A DNA stretch of 64,000 nt from NCBI RefSeq assembly GCF_022206305.1, contig NZ_JAKOIW010000019.1, positions 35,130-99,129 of the forward strand, read 5' to 3'. A program made the translations under genes and the position numbers. The notes beneath the pieces were generated by a model that worked only from the letters and a program-made list of their open reading frames with translations, was not told the origin of the DNA and did not search any database. Each line of letters opens with the position of its first letter. The first letter of the stretch is position 1. Origin of the DNA: Gordonia sp. 'Campus' (lineage in GTDB: Bacteria; Actinomycetota; Actinomycetes; Mycobacteriales; Mycobacteriaceae). Below are positions 52,457 to 61,700 of this stretch, piece after piece.

Positions 52457-53977
52457 ATGGCATCATCGACTACCCGGCGCGCCACGCGCGCAACCGCCAA
52501 GACGGATTCAACCAACGACCCGATTTCCACCAAGATTCTGATTATTGGAAGCGGGTTCTCTGGTCTCGGGATGGCCGCGCAGCTTAGACGTCGCGGGTAT
52601 AGCGATTTTCTGATTCTGGAAAAGGCCAGCTCCGTCGGCGGGACCTGGCGCGACAACACCTATCCAGGCTGTGCATGTGACGTTCCGTCGCTGATGTACT
52701 CGTACTCATTCGAGAGTCGAGGTAGCTGGTCGAAGGTGTGGTCATCACAGCCAGAAATTGAGCGGTATCTACAGGATGTCGCGGATAAGCGTGGCGTGAC
52801 ACAAAAGATTCATTTCGGCCAGAAATTGGTTTCTGGATACTGGAGCGAGTCGGAGTCGCGGTGGCACCTGCGCACTGAGTCCGGACGTGAGTACATTGCT
52901 CAGTTCGTGGTGTCAGGAGTCGGCGCGCTGCATATCCCCAATTTCCCCGAAATTTCGGGTATTGCGGACTTTAAAGGCGACGCGTTTCACTCCGCACAGT
53001 GGGATCATTCGGTGGATCTAGAGGGCAAGCGTGTCGCCGTGATCGGCACTGGCGCCAGCGCTATCCAGTTTGTACCTTTCGTGCAGAAGGAGGCCATGTC
53101 CCTCAAGGTATTCCAGCGAACCCCCGCCTGGGTCCTACCCCGCAAGAATTTCTCCGTTCCGCCGGCCCTGCGGACTCTTCTGAGTAAACTCCCGATTGCA
53201 CGTCGTATCGCCAGGTGGTCGGTGTACTGGGGTGCGGAGAGCCTGGCCTTCGGCCTCAACGGTCACTCTAACCTCATGCGGCCAATTGAAAAGGTCGCTC
53301 AATGGAACATCGAACGCTCCATCACTGATCCGGCATTGCGCAAGAAACTGACCCCGTCGTATCGTATCGGCTGTAAGCGGATTCTGGGGTCAAACGACTA
53401 TTACCCGGCGCTTGCGGCACCTAACACCACTGTCATCAGCGACCGGATTGAGAAGGTGACCGCTGATTCCATCATTACTTCAGACGGTGTCGAGCATCTC
53501 GTGGACGTTATAATTTATGCGACCGGTTTTCACGTGACTGACGGTTTCGATCAGCTCGCCCTCAAGGGCGCCAGTGGCGAGGATCTCCCGTCCCATTGGC
53601 ATCAGACTGGCATTAATACGCACCTGGGCATCACGACCGAGGGTTTTCCCAACCTGTTTTTCCTCCTCGGACCCAACACGGGCCTCGGCCACAACTCCGT
53701 GGTGTTCATGATTGAGCAGCAGATCAAGTACATCATGAAGGCAATCGACGCAGTAGAACGCCGAGGCGCTGAGAAGGTCGACGTACGCCCGTCCGTGCAG
53801 GAACGTTTCAACACCGACATCCAGCGGAAGCTGGCCAAGGGAGTGTGGACCAACGGCGGCTGCACGAGTTGGTATCTCGATTCGAAGGGCGTCAACCGCA
53901 CCGTGTGGCCGGGCTTCACCTGGCAGTACTGGCGCGCCACGAAAGATTTCGAGCCCGCCGAGTACGACATCGCCTGA
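52457..53977 (+). CDS. Flavin-containing (Baeyer-Villiger type) monooxygenase
   Basis: A 506-residue FAD/NADPH enzyme. The first Rossmann motif is LIIGSGFSGLGMA near residue 28, the Baeyer-Villiger fingerprint FKGDAFHSAQWDH lies near 176-188, and the second Rossmann motif is VAVIGTGASAIQ near 198. GGTWRDNTYPGCACDVPS is the typical loop after the FAD domain. It is a different subtype from the enzyme at 187. The C-terminus (TWQYWRATKDFEPAEYD) has no DUF4873 domain, which is encoded separately at 50858. A ribosome site GGGAGAAAG precedes the ATG at 52457. In this cluster it may oxidise a ketone formed by the SDR that follows 46 bases later. Confidence 0.88.
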   Translation: MASSTTRRATRATAKTDSTNDPISTKILIIGSGFSGLGMAAQLRRRGYSDFLILEKASSVGGTWRDNTYPGCACDVPSLMYSYSFESRGSWSKVWSSQPEIERYLQDVADKRGVTQKIHFGQKLVSGYWSESESRWHLRTESGREYIAQFVVSGVGALHIPNFPEISGIADFKGDAFHSAQWDHSVDLEGKRVAVIGTGASAIQFVPFVQKEAMSLKVFQRTPAWVLPRKNFSVPPALRTLLSKLPIARRIARWSVYWGAESLAFGLNGHSNLMRPIEKVAQWNIERSITDPALRKKLTPSYRIGCKRILGSNDYYPALAAPNTTVISDRIEKVTADSIITSDGVEHLVDVIIYATGFHVTDGFDQLALKGASGEDLPSHWHQTGINTHLGITTEGFPNLFFLLGPNTGLGHNSVVFMIEQQIKYIMKAIDAVERRGAEKVDVRPSVQERFNTDIQRKLAKGVWTNGGCTSWYLDSKGVNRTVWPGFTWQYWRATKDFEPAEYDIA

Positions 53978-54023
53978 TGCCCGAACGCACGGAGACACGA
54001 TTCGAAGAGATGGTGGGACGACG

Positions 54024-54893
54024 GTGAGCAGTTCTAATCGGCATGACTATACCGGCAAGGTGGCAGTGGTCACCGGTGCTGCGTCAGGGATCGGGCGATC
54101 TCTGGCACTCCAGTTGGCGAAGCGAGGTGCGGCATTGGCACTGTCCGACGTTGATGAGATGCACTTGAAGGAGACTGCAGAACTTTGCCGCACCACGCAT
54201 GGGGCAACGGTAACCGCCGCCGTGTTAGACGTTGCGGACCGTGCTGCTTTTCAGGACTATGCCGACGCAGTGCGGTCAGAGTCCGGCCACGTAGACATGG
54301 TGTTCAACAACGCCGGCGTGGCTTTGGGCGTCGACGTAGTCGACATGGCCTGGGAAGACTTCGACTGGCTCATGGGCATCAACTTTGGCGGAGTCGTGAA
54401 CGGGTCAAAGGCGTTTCTGCCTCACCTGATCGCGTCCGGGGACGGACATCTCATCAACACATCGAGCGTGTTCGGCTTGGTCGGAATCCCCAGCCAAAGC
54501 GCCTATAATGCCGCGAAATTCGGCGTCAGAGGCTTTACCGAGGCGCTCCGACAGGAGATGAAGATCAGTCGTTACCCGGTCACAGTGACCTGTGTGCACC
54601 CGGGGGGGGTAAAAACCAATATCGTCAACAATGCCAGAGGCGTCTCCGCCATGGGGGCAGACACCGCGACTGTCGCCTCGCTGTTCGACAAGATCGCACG
54701 AAGCACCCCAGAGAAAGCAGCGGCGACAATCCTGAAAGGTATGGACAAGAAGAGAGCGCGAGTGCTGATCGGTGCGGACGCCCGCGGTTTCGACTTCGTG
54801 GCACGGGTGATCGGTCCCCGCTACCAGGACATCGCGGCTCCACTGACACGAGCGGGTTACGCGGTCGCACGTAGACAGGGGATCCTCAAGTGA
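54024..54893 (+). CDS. Short-chain dehydrogenase/reductase
   Basis: A 289-residue classical SDR. TGAASGIGRSLALQLAKRG (about 16-34) is the cofactor motif, ALSDVDE suggests NAD(H), NNAGVALG near 94, the Ser in INTSSVFG and YNAAK near 161 are the catalytic residues. It would oxidise an alcohol or reduce a ketone. Start GTG at 54024. Its stop overlaps the reductase start by 4 bases (GTGA), so the two are translationally coupled. Confidence 0.85.
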   Translation: MSSSNRHDYTGKVAVVTGAASGIGRSLALQLAKRGAALALSDVDEMHLKETAELCRTTHGATVTAAVLDVADRAAFQDYADAVRSESGHVDMVFNNAGVALGVDVVDMAWEDFDWLMGINFGGVVNGSKAFLPHLIASGDGHLINTSSVFGLVGIPSQSAYNAAKFGVRGFTEALRQEMKISRYPVTVTCVHPGGVKTNIVNNARGVSAMGADTATVASLFDKIARSTPEKAAATILKGMDKKRARVLIGADARGFDFVARVIGPRYQDIAAPLTRAGYAVARRQGILK

Positions 54894-55963
54894 CCGTCGA
54901 ACCCGATTCACGTCCGGCTGCCGCGGCGGCCCGCTCACGCACCTTAACCGTCTCGGAAGTGATCCAGGAAACGAAAGACTCCGTTACCATTTCGTTCGAA
55001 ATCCCCGACGCCATGGTCGAGGAGTTCAAGCATACCCCAGGGCAATTCATCACCGTCAAGATCCCATCTGATCGGACCGGTCATGTCGCACGGTGCTACT
55101 CATTGAGCAGCTCGCCTCACGTCGACGACTTCCGTCTCGAGATCGGCATCAAGCGGACCGAGAACGGTTACGCATCGAACTGGCTGTGCGATAACGCGAT
55201 CACGGGAATGGAATTGACCGTCCTCCCGCCGTCAGGGCATTTCACGGCGAAGAATCTCGACGTCGATTTTCTATTCTTCGCAGGAGGAAGTGGGATCACT
55301 CCGGTCTTGTCGCTGATTAAGTCGGCACTTGTGTGCGGCGGGGGCGAAGTCACACTATTCTACGCGAACCGCGATGCCGAGTCGATCATGTACGGGGGGC
55401 AACTGACGCAGATCGTCTCCGAGTTTCCTGAGCGTTTCACCGTCTTCCATTGGTTGGAGTCGGCTATGGGTATTCCGACGCCTCAGAATGTCGAGTCCGC
55501 CATACGTGAGCACCGCGGTGCACAGATTTTCACCTGCGGTCCGGCGCCGTTCATGGATCTGGTGCAGAAGTCGGCGGAGGCCTGCGGTGTCGAGCACTCC
55601 TCGGTACATCGAGAAGTCTTCCAGTCACTGACCGGGGATCCGTTCGATACAGCCACGATGCGTCAGCTTGGTGACGACGACGGTGTGGCGACCGCTACGG
55701 TCTATCTGAATGGGCAGTCCATCACGACTGAGTGGCCGCGCAACACGCCGTTGCTCGACGTGCTACTGGCCCAAGGCCACAATGCCCCGTACTCCTGCCG
55801 AGAAGGAGCCTGCAGCGCGTGTGTATGCAAGCTGGTCGAGGGTGATGTAGAAATGGCGCAAAACCACATCCTCGTTGAGGATGATGTTGCCGACGGTGAA
55901 CGGCTCGCATGCCAGGCACTTCCGCTGACGGATGCTGTCACGGTGAGCTTCGATGACCTCTGA
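54890..55963 (+). CDS. Ferredoxin-NAD(P)H reductase with C-terminal 2Fe-2S (KshB/PaaE-like)
   Basis: A 357-residue electron-transfer protein. An FAD domain comes first (ARCYSLSSSPH near 64-74), then an NAD domain (FFAGGSGITPVLSLI near 126-140, FTCGPAPFMD near 209) and a C-terminal plant-type ferredoxin (CREGACSACVC then ACQA). This order, FAD-NAD-2Fe2S, is that of KshB, PaaE and HmpA-type reductases, the reverse of gcoB. These give electrons to oxygenases such as 3-ketosteroid 9-alpha-hydroxylase or diiron enzymes. No Rieske oxygenase is present, so the AurF-like protein at 51329 is the best partner. It is coupled to the SDR and to the hydrolase. Confidence 0.88.
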   Translation: MTVEPDSRPAAAAARSRTLTVSEVIQETKDSVTISFEIPDAMVEEFKHTPGQFITVKIPSDRTGHVARCYSLSSSPHVDDFRLEIGIKRTENGYASNWLCDNAITGMELTVLPPSGHFTAKNLDVDFLFFAGGSGITPVLSLIKSALVCGGGEVTLFYANRDAESIMYGGQLTQIVSEFPERFTVFHWLESAMGIPTPQNVESAIREHRGAQIFTCGPAPFMDLVQKSAEACGVEHSSVHREVFQSLTGDPFDTATMRQLGDDDGVATATVYLNGQSITTEWPRNTPLLDVLLAQGHNAPYSCREGACSACVCKLVEGDVEMAQNHILVEDDVADGERLACQALPLTDAVTVSFDDL

Positions 55964-56858
55964 GTTAGCGAGTGCGTCGCGAGGATCGCGTGACCTCGAG
56001 GTCCTTTCCTCCGACGGGACCAAGTTGTTCGCTCAGGAATTCGGTCCGGGCCGGGATGCTCCGCTCCTAGTCTTTAGTCACGGCTGGGCTTGTCAGGGAC
56101 GTTTCTGGCGTCCGCAGGTCGAGCAGTTCGCGGCGACGCATCGGGTGGTGGTCTACGACCAACGCGGACACGGGTTGAGCGACCGGGGCCGGGTACCGTT
56201 CTCGGCGAAGCTCCTGGCCGATGATATGGAGGCCGTAGTCCGGGCAGTGGCGACTCCCGCCGACAAGGCTGTCGTGGTCGGACACAGCATGGGAGGCATG
56301 TCCATCATGAGTTGGGCGGCTGAGTACCCCGCCTCGGTTTCGGAGCTGGCCCGCGGAGTAGTCCTGGCAAGCACCGGGCCATCACAGTTGGTGGATCGGT
56401 CTACATTGCTCAAGGTTCCCCGACAGCTACGACCGAGACTTGAGCGGGCCTTCGCGGCCAGTCTTGCAGTCGCCGGACCCGAGATGCAGGGCACGCGTTT
56501 GTCTCGCCGCCTGATTCGTTACGGAACCCTGGGCCCGGGCGCGACTGCCGAGGTAGTCGATGAGTGCGCCGACATCGTGTTGCGATGCCCACCACAGGTG
56601 CGCGGGATGTGGGGTTCAGTGTTGGCGACAATCGACGTCAGTAAGGGGGTTGACTCGCTGGAGGTGCCGGCGACGGTCATCGTAGGTGATGCCGACAGAC
56701 TGACCCCAGCGACCCATTCAGTGGATCTCGCAGCGCGCCTGGGTCGGAAGGGCGTTCTATTTGAATTCACTCTTCTTGACAAAGTCGGTCACATGTCCAA
56801 CCTAGAGGCCGTCGAAGACTTCAATTCAGCCGTGGCCAGATTAGACAAATCCGCCTGA
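55953..56858 (+). CDS. Alpha/beta hydrolase
   Basis: A 301-residue hydrolase. The oxyanion motif is FSHGWACQGRFW, the nucleophile elbow VGHSMGGMS near residue 111, the acid VGDADRLTP near 248 and the His KVGHMSN near 276. Length and motifs suit a lactonase, esterase or C-C hydrolase. It overlaps the reductase by 11 bases, so it belongs to the same operon. A Baeyer-Villiger enzyme makes an ester or lactone, and such a hydrolase could open it. Confidence 0.85.
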   Translation: MTSELASASRGSRDLEVLSSDGTKLFAQEFGPGRDAPLLVFSHGWACQGRFWRPQVEQFAATHRVVVYDQRGHGLSDRGRVPFSAKLLADDMEAVVRAVATPADKAVVVGHSMGGMSIMSWAAEYPASVSELARGVVLASTGPSQLVDRSTLLKVPRQLRPRLERAFAASLAVAGPEMQGTRLSRRLIRYGTLGPGATAEVVDECADIVLRCPPQVRGMWGSVLATIDVSKGVDSLEVPATVIVGDADRLTPATHSVDLAARLGRKGVLFEFTLLDKVGHMSNLEAVEDFNSAVARLDKSA

Positions 56859-56943
56859 AGCGGGTCTCGTCGACCCAACCCATGTTCACTGGCTAGTGCG
56901 TCACTGGCGCGACAAGTCAGCCATCCTGATAACGTAGGAGGTC

Positions 56944-57696
56944 ATGTCTGTAGTCCGTCGCATCTCCGCGGCCCCGGTGAAAGTGCAGCGACGTGTGCGC
57001 GACGCTCGAAGCACGCGCTGGGACGACCACCGCGCCGTCGTCAAAGCTGAACTCGTCGATGCAGCGATACGCGCGATCGAAAAGTTCGGCGATGCCGTGA
57101 GCATGGACGATTTTGCGGAAGAGGCTGGTGCGTCGAAGCCTAAGCTCTACCGCCATTTCGGTGACAGGGCTGGGCTCTACTCCGCCGTGGCAGCCCGTCT
57201 GGGTTCTATGATGTGGGAGTCAGCGCAGTCAACTCTGCTCTCCGGACAGGCAGACAGCACCGTCGACGAACTTTTCCGTTCAGCGGTGTCCGCATACGTA
57301 TCCTTGGTTGATGAACATCCAGCGGTCGTCCGTTTCCTCATGACGAACCACATGTTCCAGTACTCTGAGTCCGGCGAGGGTGGGGCCGCAGATCAGCTGA
57401 GATCGGCAATGGAGATTATTTCCGACGAGTTCGCACGTGGCCTCCGAGAGGTCGGTGCCGAGGAGTCCCCCGTCGCCGTAGCAGTAGCCTCCATCCTGGG
57501 GGCCGGCCTATCAGCGACCCAGTGGTGGATCGATAACGGTCGGCAGAATGGAATGAGCAGGGACATGTTTGCCGCGCACCTGTGCCAGACGTCGTGGGGG
57601 ATCATAGACGGCGCTGCGGCCACAGTAGGCGTTCGATTTCATAGGGACAGGCCCTTAGGCAACCCTGGATTCGCCACTCGCCTCGACGCCGTCTGA
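56944..57696 (+). CDS. TetR-family regulator (1)
   Basis: A 250-residue regulator. After about 35 basic residues the HTH is FAEEAGASKPKLYRHFGDRAGLY (key motif GASKPKLYRHF near 65-75), followed by an all-helical ligand domain (WWIDNGRQNG near 195, typical of the TetR_C group that senses lipids). TAGGAGGTC lies before the ATG. It follows the oxygenase operon by 85 bases on the same strand. It is the best candidate to bind the shared 22-bp element at 35991 and 51246, but this is inference. Confidence 0.82.
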   Translation: MSVVRRISAAPVKVQRRVRDARSTRWDDHRAVVKAELVDAAIRAIEKFGDAVSMDDFAEEAGASKPKLYRHFGDRAGLYSAVAARLGSMMWESAQSTLLSGQADSTVDELFRSAVSAYVSLVDEHPAVVRFLMTNHMFQYSESGEGGAADQLRSAMEIISDEFARGLREVGAEESPVAVAVASILGAGLSATQWWIDNGRQNGMSRDMFAAHLCQTSWGIIDGAAATVGVRFHRDRPLGNPGFATRLDAV

Positions 57697-57824
57697 TCCC
57701 CTTCGTACGGGTGGTCCGCCCTGTAGTCACGCACGCGGCAGAACTGCTCACACAAACGGAGCGCATTTCACAATCCTGACTGCTGGCTGTCATGGGGGAT
57801 CATCCTTGGTCGCCGCTCATCTTA

Positions 57825-57839
57825 GTAGCGAAGCGCTAC
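57825..57839. promoter_or_regulatory. Inverted repeat GTAGCG-AAG-CGCTAC
   Basis: A perfect dyad with 6-bp arms, in the 302-base gap between the two TetR genes. The half-site CGCTAC recurs twice in front of the mmpL at 58703. A palindrome ACAGTACTGT follows at 57842-57851. Confidence 0.5.
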
Positions 57840-57937
57840 AGACAGTACTGTTGACGACAGTGCCACAGTCGTGGCGCCACTCATAAGGCCCCCCCTCGAG
57901 CCTTCCATCGGTACCGCCACTGGCTGTTTCGTTCTGT

Positions 57938-57948
57938 TACCGACGGTA
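57938..57948. promoter_or_regulatory. Dyad TACCG-A-CGGTA at the TetR(2) promoter
   Basis: A perfect 5-bp-arm repeat partly covering TATTGT (57947-57952), a likely -10 box, about 50 bases before the TetR start. The half-site TACCG also occurs at 58645-58649 before mmpL. This is a plausible autorepression site. Confidence 0.45.
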
Positions 57949-57998
57949 TTGTTGTGCAGTCAGAGGTTCTTGATTTGGTTTCGTAGGGAGTGGCCAGG

Positions 57999-58616
57999 GT
58001 GGAAACCATCGATTTCGACGATGTTGACCCGAGGCGGGTTCGGTCGCGCCAGCGTTTGTTGGATGCCGCTGTGACCTTGCTGAACAGCGGCGGGGTCGAA
58101 GCCGTTACCGTGGAGGCGGTCACTCGACTGTCTCGTGTTGCTCGCACTACCTTGTATCGTCACTTCGAGAGCTCCACAGATCTGGTGGCGGCTGCTTTCG
58201 AGCGGTTGTTACCCCAGGCCGAGACCCCCGCGATGACGACGTCGATCCGCGATGACCTGCTAAAGCTGATGCAGCGGCAAGCTGAACTAATCGAGCAGGC
58301 ACCGCTGCAGTTGACGACGCTGGCATGGTTGGCAATGCTTCCCGAACAACCCGAGCAATCCGACGGGGAGCAGAACGCGCTCGCGCCACTGCGCCGTCGA
58401 GTCGTCGAGCAGTATCGAGAGCCATTCGATCGAGTTTTAACGACCGATGTGGCCACGGCTGAGCTCGACAACTTCGATCTGACCATGGCAGTCACTCAGC
58501 TGGCAGGCCCCCTTATCTTTGCCAAGCTCACGGGTATTCGGTCGATGACCGTTGACGATCTCGAACAACTTGTCGACGATTTCCTCACGGCCCACCGGCG
58601 GCACCAAATTACCTAA
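57999..58616 (+). CDS. TetR-family regulator (2)
   Basis: A 205-residue regulator. RQRLLDAAVTLLNSGGVEAV then VEAVTRLSRVARTTLYRHFE (HTH, about 31-50) is a standard TetR DNA-binding domain; the ligand domain follows and ends in VDDLEQLVDDFLTAHRR. The frame opens at GTG 57990, but GTG 57999 is 8 bases after AGGGAG and is preferred. The adjacent mmpL begins 86 bases beyond the stop. Repeats before both genes suggest this protein regulates itself and that mmpL. Confidence 0.82.
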   Translation: METIDFDDVDPRRVRSRQRLLDAAVTLLNSGGVEAVTVEAVTRLSRVARTTLYRHFESSTDLVAAAFERLLPQAETPAMTTSIRDDLLKLMQRQAELIEQAPLQLTTLAWLAMLPEQPEQSDGEQNALAPLRRRVVEQYREPFDRVLTTDVATAELDNFDLTMAVTQLAGPLIFAKLTGIRSMTVDDLEQLVDDFLTAHRRHQIT

Positions 58617-58631
58617 CCCCCTTCCACATCC

Positions 58632-58661
58632 ACGCTACTGCTAGTACCGTAACGCTACTGC
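58632..58661. promoter_or_regulatory. Direct repeats ACGCTACTGC before the second mmpL
   Basis: ACGCTACTGC at 58632-58641 and 58652-58661, exactly 20 bp apart, so both lie on one face of the helix. Each contains CGCTAC, the half-site of the dyad at 57825. The gap between them contains TACCG, the half-site of the dyad at 57938. Confidence 0.55.
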
Positions 58662-58702
58662 CGGTTTCAGAAGCGGGCTGGGTCGAGGGTGAGGTGCTGC
58701 GT

Positions 58703-61700
58703 ATGGTGGTCCAACGTCCGAGTGATGGGCGCTTGACGGCGCGCCGGTTGGTGGAGCGCAGCGAGTACAGCACAACACTGGGACGGTTGGCGCGGTTCAC
58801 CTTGGCGCACAGATCTCTCGTCATCGGGGTGTGGGTGGCCGTGGGTGTCGTCTTGGCGATTCTGTTTCCCCAGTTGGAGACGGTGGTGCGGCAGCAGTCG
58901 GTTGATCCGATCCCTGCTGGGGTTCCATCGTTTCGAGCACTCGATCAGATGGGTGGCGCGTTCGGCGAGAAGGGCGCCAAGACCACTGTTCTCGTGACCA
59001 TGGAGAATCCGAATGGGTTCACCGACGTGGCGCGGGAACGCTACGACATGCTCGTTCTGCAGTTGCGCGAAAATTTCGACGATGTGCAGTCGGTGCGGGA
59101 TTTGCTTTCCGATCCGACGACGGCCGGTCAGGCGTTGAGTGAGGATGGGCAAGCCTGGTACCTGCCTGTCGGGGTAGCTGGAACATTGGGGGGGCCAACG
59201 GCCACTCATGCTGTGGAGACCGTGCGCCAAACCGCGCATCGGGTGTTTGAGGGTACTGGCACCACTGTTCATGTCACCGGACCGACGGCCACTTTCAGTG
59301 ATCAGATCGTGAGTGCTGAAAGCGATTTAGTCGTGATCACTCTGGCGACGGTGGCGCTTATCGCGATCATTCTGTTGGTCGTTTACCGATCGCTGTTCAC
59401 CGCGCTGGTGCCATTGTTGGTGATCGGCGTCAGCCTCGGCGTGGGCCGTGGCATCTTGTCCGCGCTCGGCGAGCTCGGTATGCCGGTGTCGCAGTTCACC
59501 GTCGCGTTCATGACCGTCATTCTGCTTGGAGCAGGGGTCGACTACTCAGTCTTCTTCATCAGTCGATATCACGAACGGCTGCGCCAGGGCGCCTCCACTG
59601 AGGTTGCTCTCGTGGACGCGACAGCAACCATTGGACGGGTCATCCTGGCTTCAGCTGCCACGGTGGCACTGGCCTTTCTGGCGATGGTATTTGGTCAGCT
59701 CAGCGTGTTCTCTACCTTGGGTCCGGCATGCGCGATCGCCATCCTCATCGGATTCCTCGCCACGATCACCCTGTTACCACCGGTGTTGCTGTGGGCGGCA
59801 CGATTCGGCTGGGGCGCACCCCGACGAGATCTGACGCGGAAGTACTGGAATCGCGTCGCCGTGCTCGTCGTTCGGCGTCCTGTGCCGCTGCTGGCACTGA
59901 CCTTGGTCGGGCTGGTCGTGCTCAGCGTCTTCGCGATGAGCATCCAGATCACCTTCGACGATCGTGAGGGGCAACCCGCGACAACCGACAGCAACGAAGG
60001 CTACGCGTTGCTCAACCGTCATTTCCCTCAAGACGTCACTATCACTGAGTTCCTCGTTGTAGATGCGCCAATCGATCTCCGTACTGCCAGCGGGCTGGCC
60101 GATCTTGAGCAAATGGCCTCACGTATATCCCAGATCCCAGGAGTGACTCGAGTCATCGGCGTTACCCGTCCCACTGGGGACAAGCTCGAGCAAGCTGAGT
60201 TGTCCTGGCAGAACGGCCAGATCGGAAACCGGTTGGCGAGTGCGGTCGACGATGGCCAGAACCGCCGAGGTGACCTCGAGCAGCTACGTACCGGCGCATT
60301 TCAACTCGCTGACGGGCTTACTCAGCTCGACACCCAGGTACGCACCAACTTGGCACCGCTGGCCGGCATCCTCGATCAGGCGAGCACAACTGGGCAACAG
60401 ATTCAGCAGTACCAGCCACTTCTACGCCAACTCGCCGCCTCCGCACCAGCACTCGATCGCGCTTCTCAGAATGCCCCACAGTTGGCCGCGCTCACTCGCC
60501 AAACATCTGCAGCCCTGGCAACAGTGACCTCGATCCTGCCAATCCTCGATAATGCGCCCTGGTGCACCCAAGTCCCGCAGTGCGAAGCTTTCCGCGCGCA
60601 GACCCGCAATCTCGACGCCGCACTGAACAACGGACCCCTCGACCAGCTCACCACGCTGTCAACACAACTCGCGCAGTTGGATACACCGATCGCAACGATC
60701 ACCGATCAGCTCACTTCAACCGCCGACTCCCTGGGCTCCACGCTGGGAAGCATCAACAGCCAAGACCTTCCCGGCAAGCTCACCCAACTGCAAACAGGTA
60801 TCAGTCAACTCGCGGCGGGATCACGAGAGCTGGCCGCTGGTGTGTCCGCGCTAATCGACAGCAACCTGCAACAACTCGCCGGGATGGCCACGCTAGCCAC
60901 ACAGCTACAAACCTCCGCCCGCGAGACCTCCGGAACAGACTCCGCAACCGGCTTCTATCTCCCACCTCAGGCCAACTCAGACCGCCGTTTCGTTGATGTC
61001 GCTCGCCAGTTTGTCTCGCCCGACGGCCATACCGTGCGATACGCAATACAAACCAGTTTCGACCCCTACAGCACCGAGGCCATGCAGCTGGCTGCCACAA
61101 TCACCGATGTCGCACGCGCCGCGAGACCGAACACAACCCTGCAGGACTCCAACATCGCGATAGCCGGGTTCCCCGCCATCAACGCCGATCTGCAACGTCT
61201 ACTCGCCGATGACTTTCGACTCCTAGCGTTGGCCACCCTCGCTATCGTCGGCCTGATCTTGATCCTCCTGCTCCGCGCACTCATCGCGCCCCTATACCTT
61301 CTTGGCACCGTCGTTCTCAACTACACCGCGGCAATGGGTATCGGCGTCCTGATCTTTCAACACATTCTCAAAACCGATATCGCCTGGCCCGTGCCACTAC
61401 TGGCCTTCATAGTCCTCGTCGCGGTTGGCGCCGACTACAACATGCTTCTCATCTCTCGTCTACGCGAAGAATCCCAAAACAACATCCGCATCGGGGTCCT
61501 GCGAACCGTCACCAACACCGGATCGGTCATCACCTCGGCCGGACTCATCTTCGCTGCCAGCATGTTCGGACTCATGGCCGGATCCATCTCGATCATGACC
61601 CAGGTCGGACTCATCATCGGCATTGGTCTCTTGCTCGACACCTTTATTGTGCGCACCATCGTCGTGCCCACCATCGCCACAATTGTCGGTGGAGCAAGCT

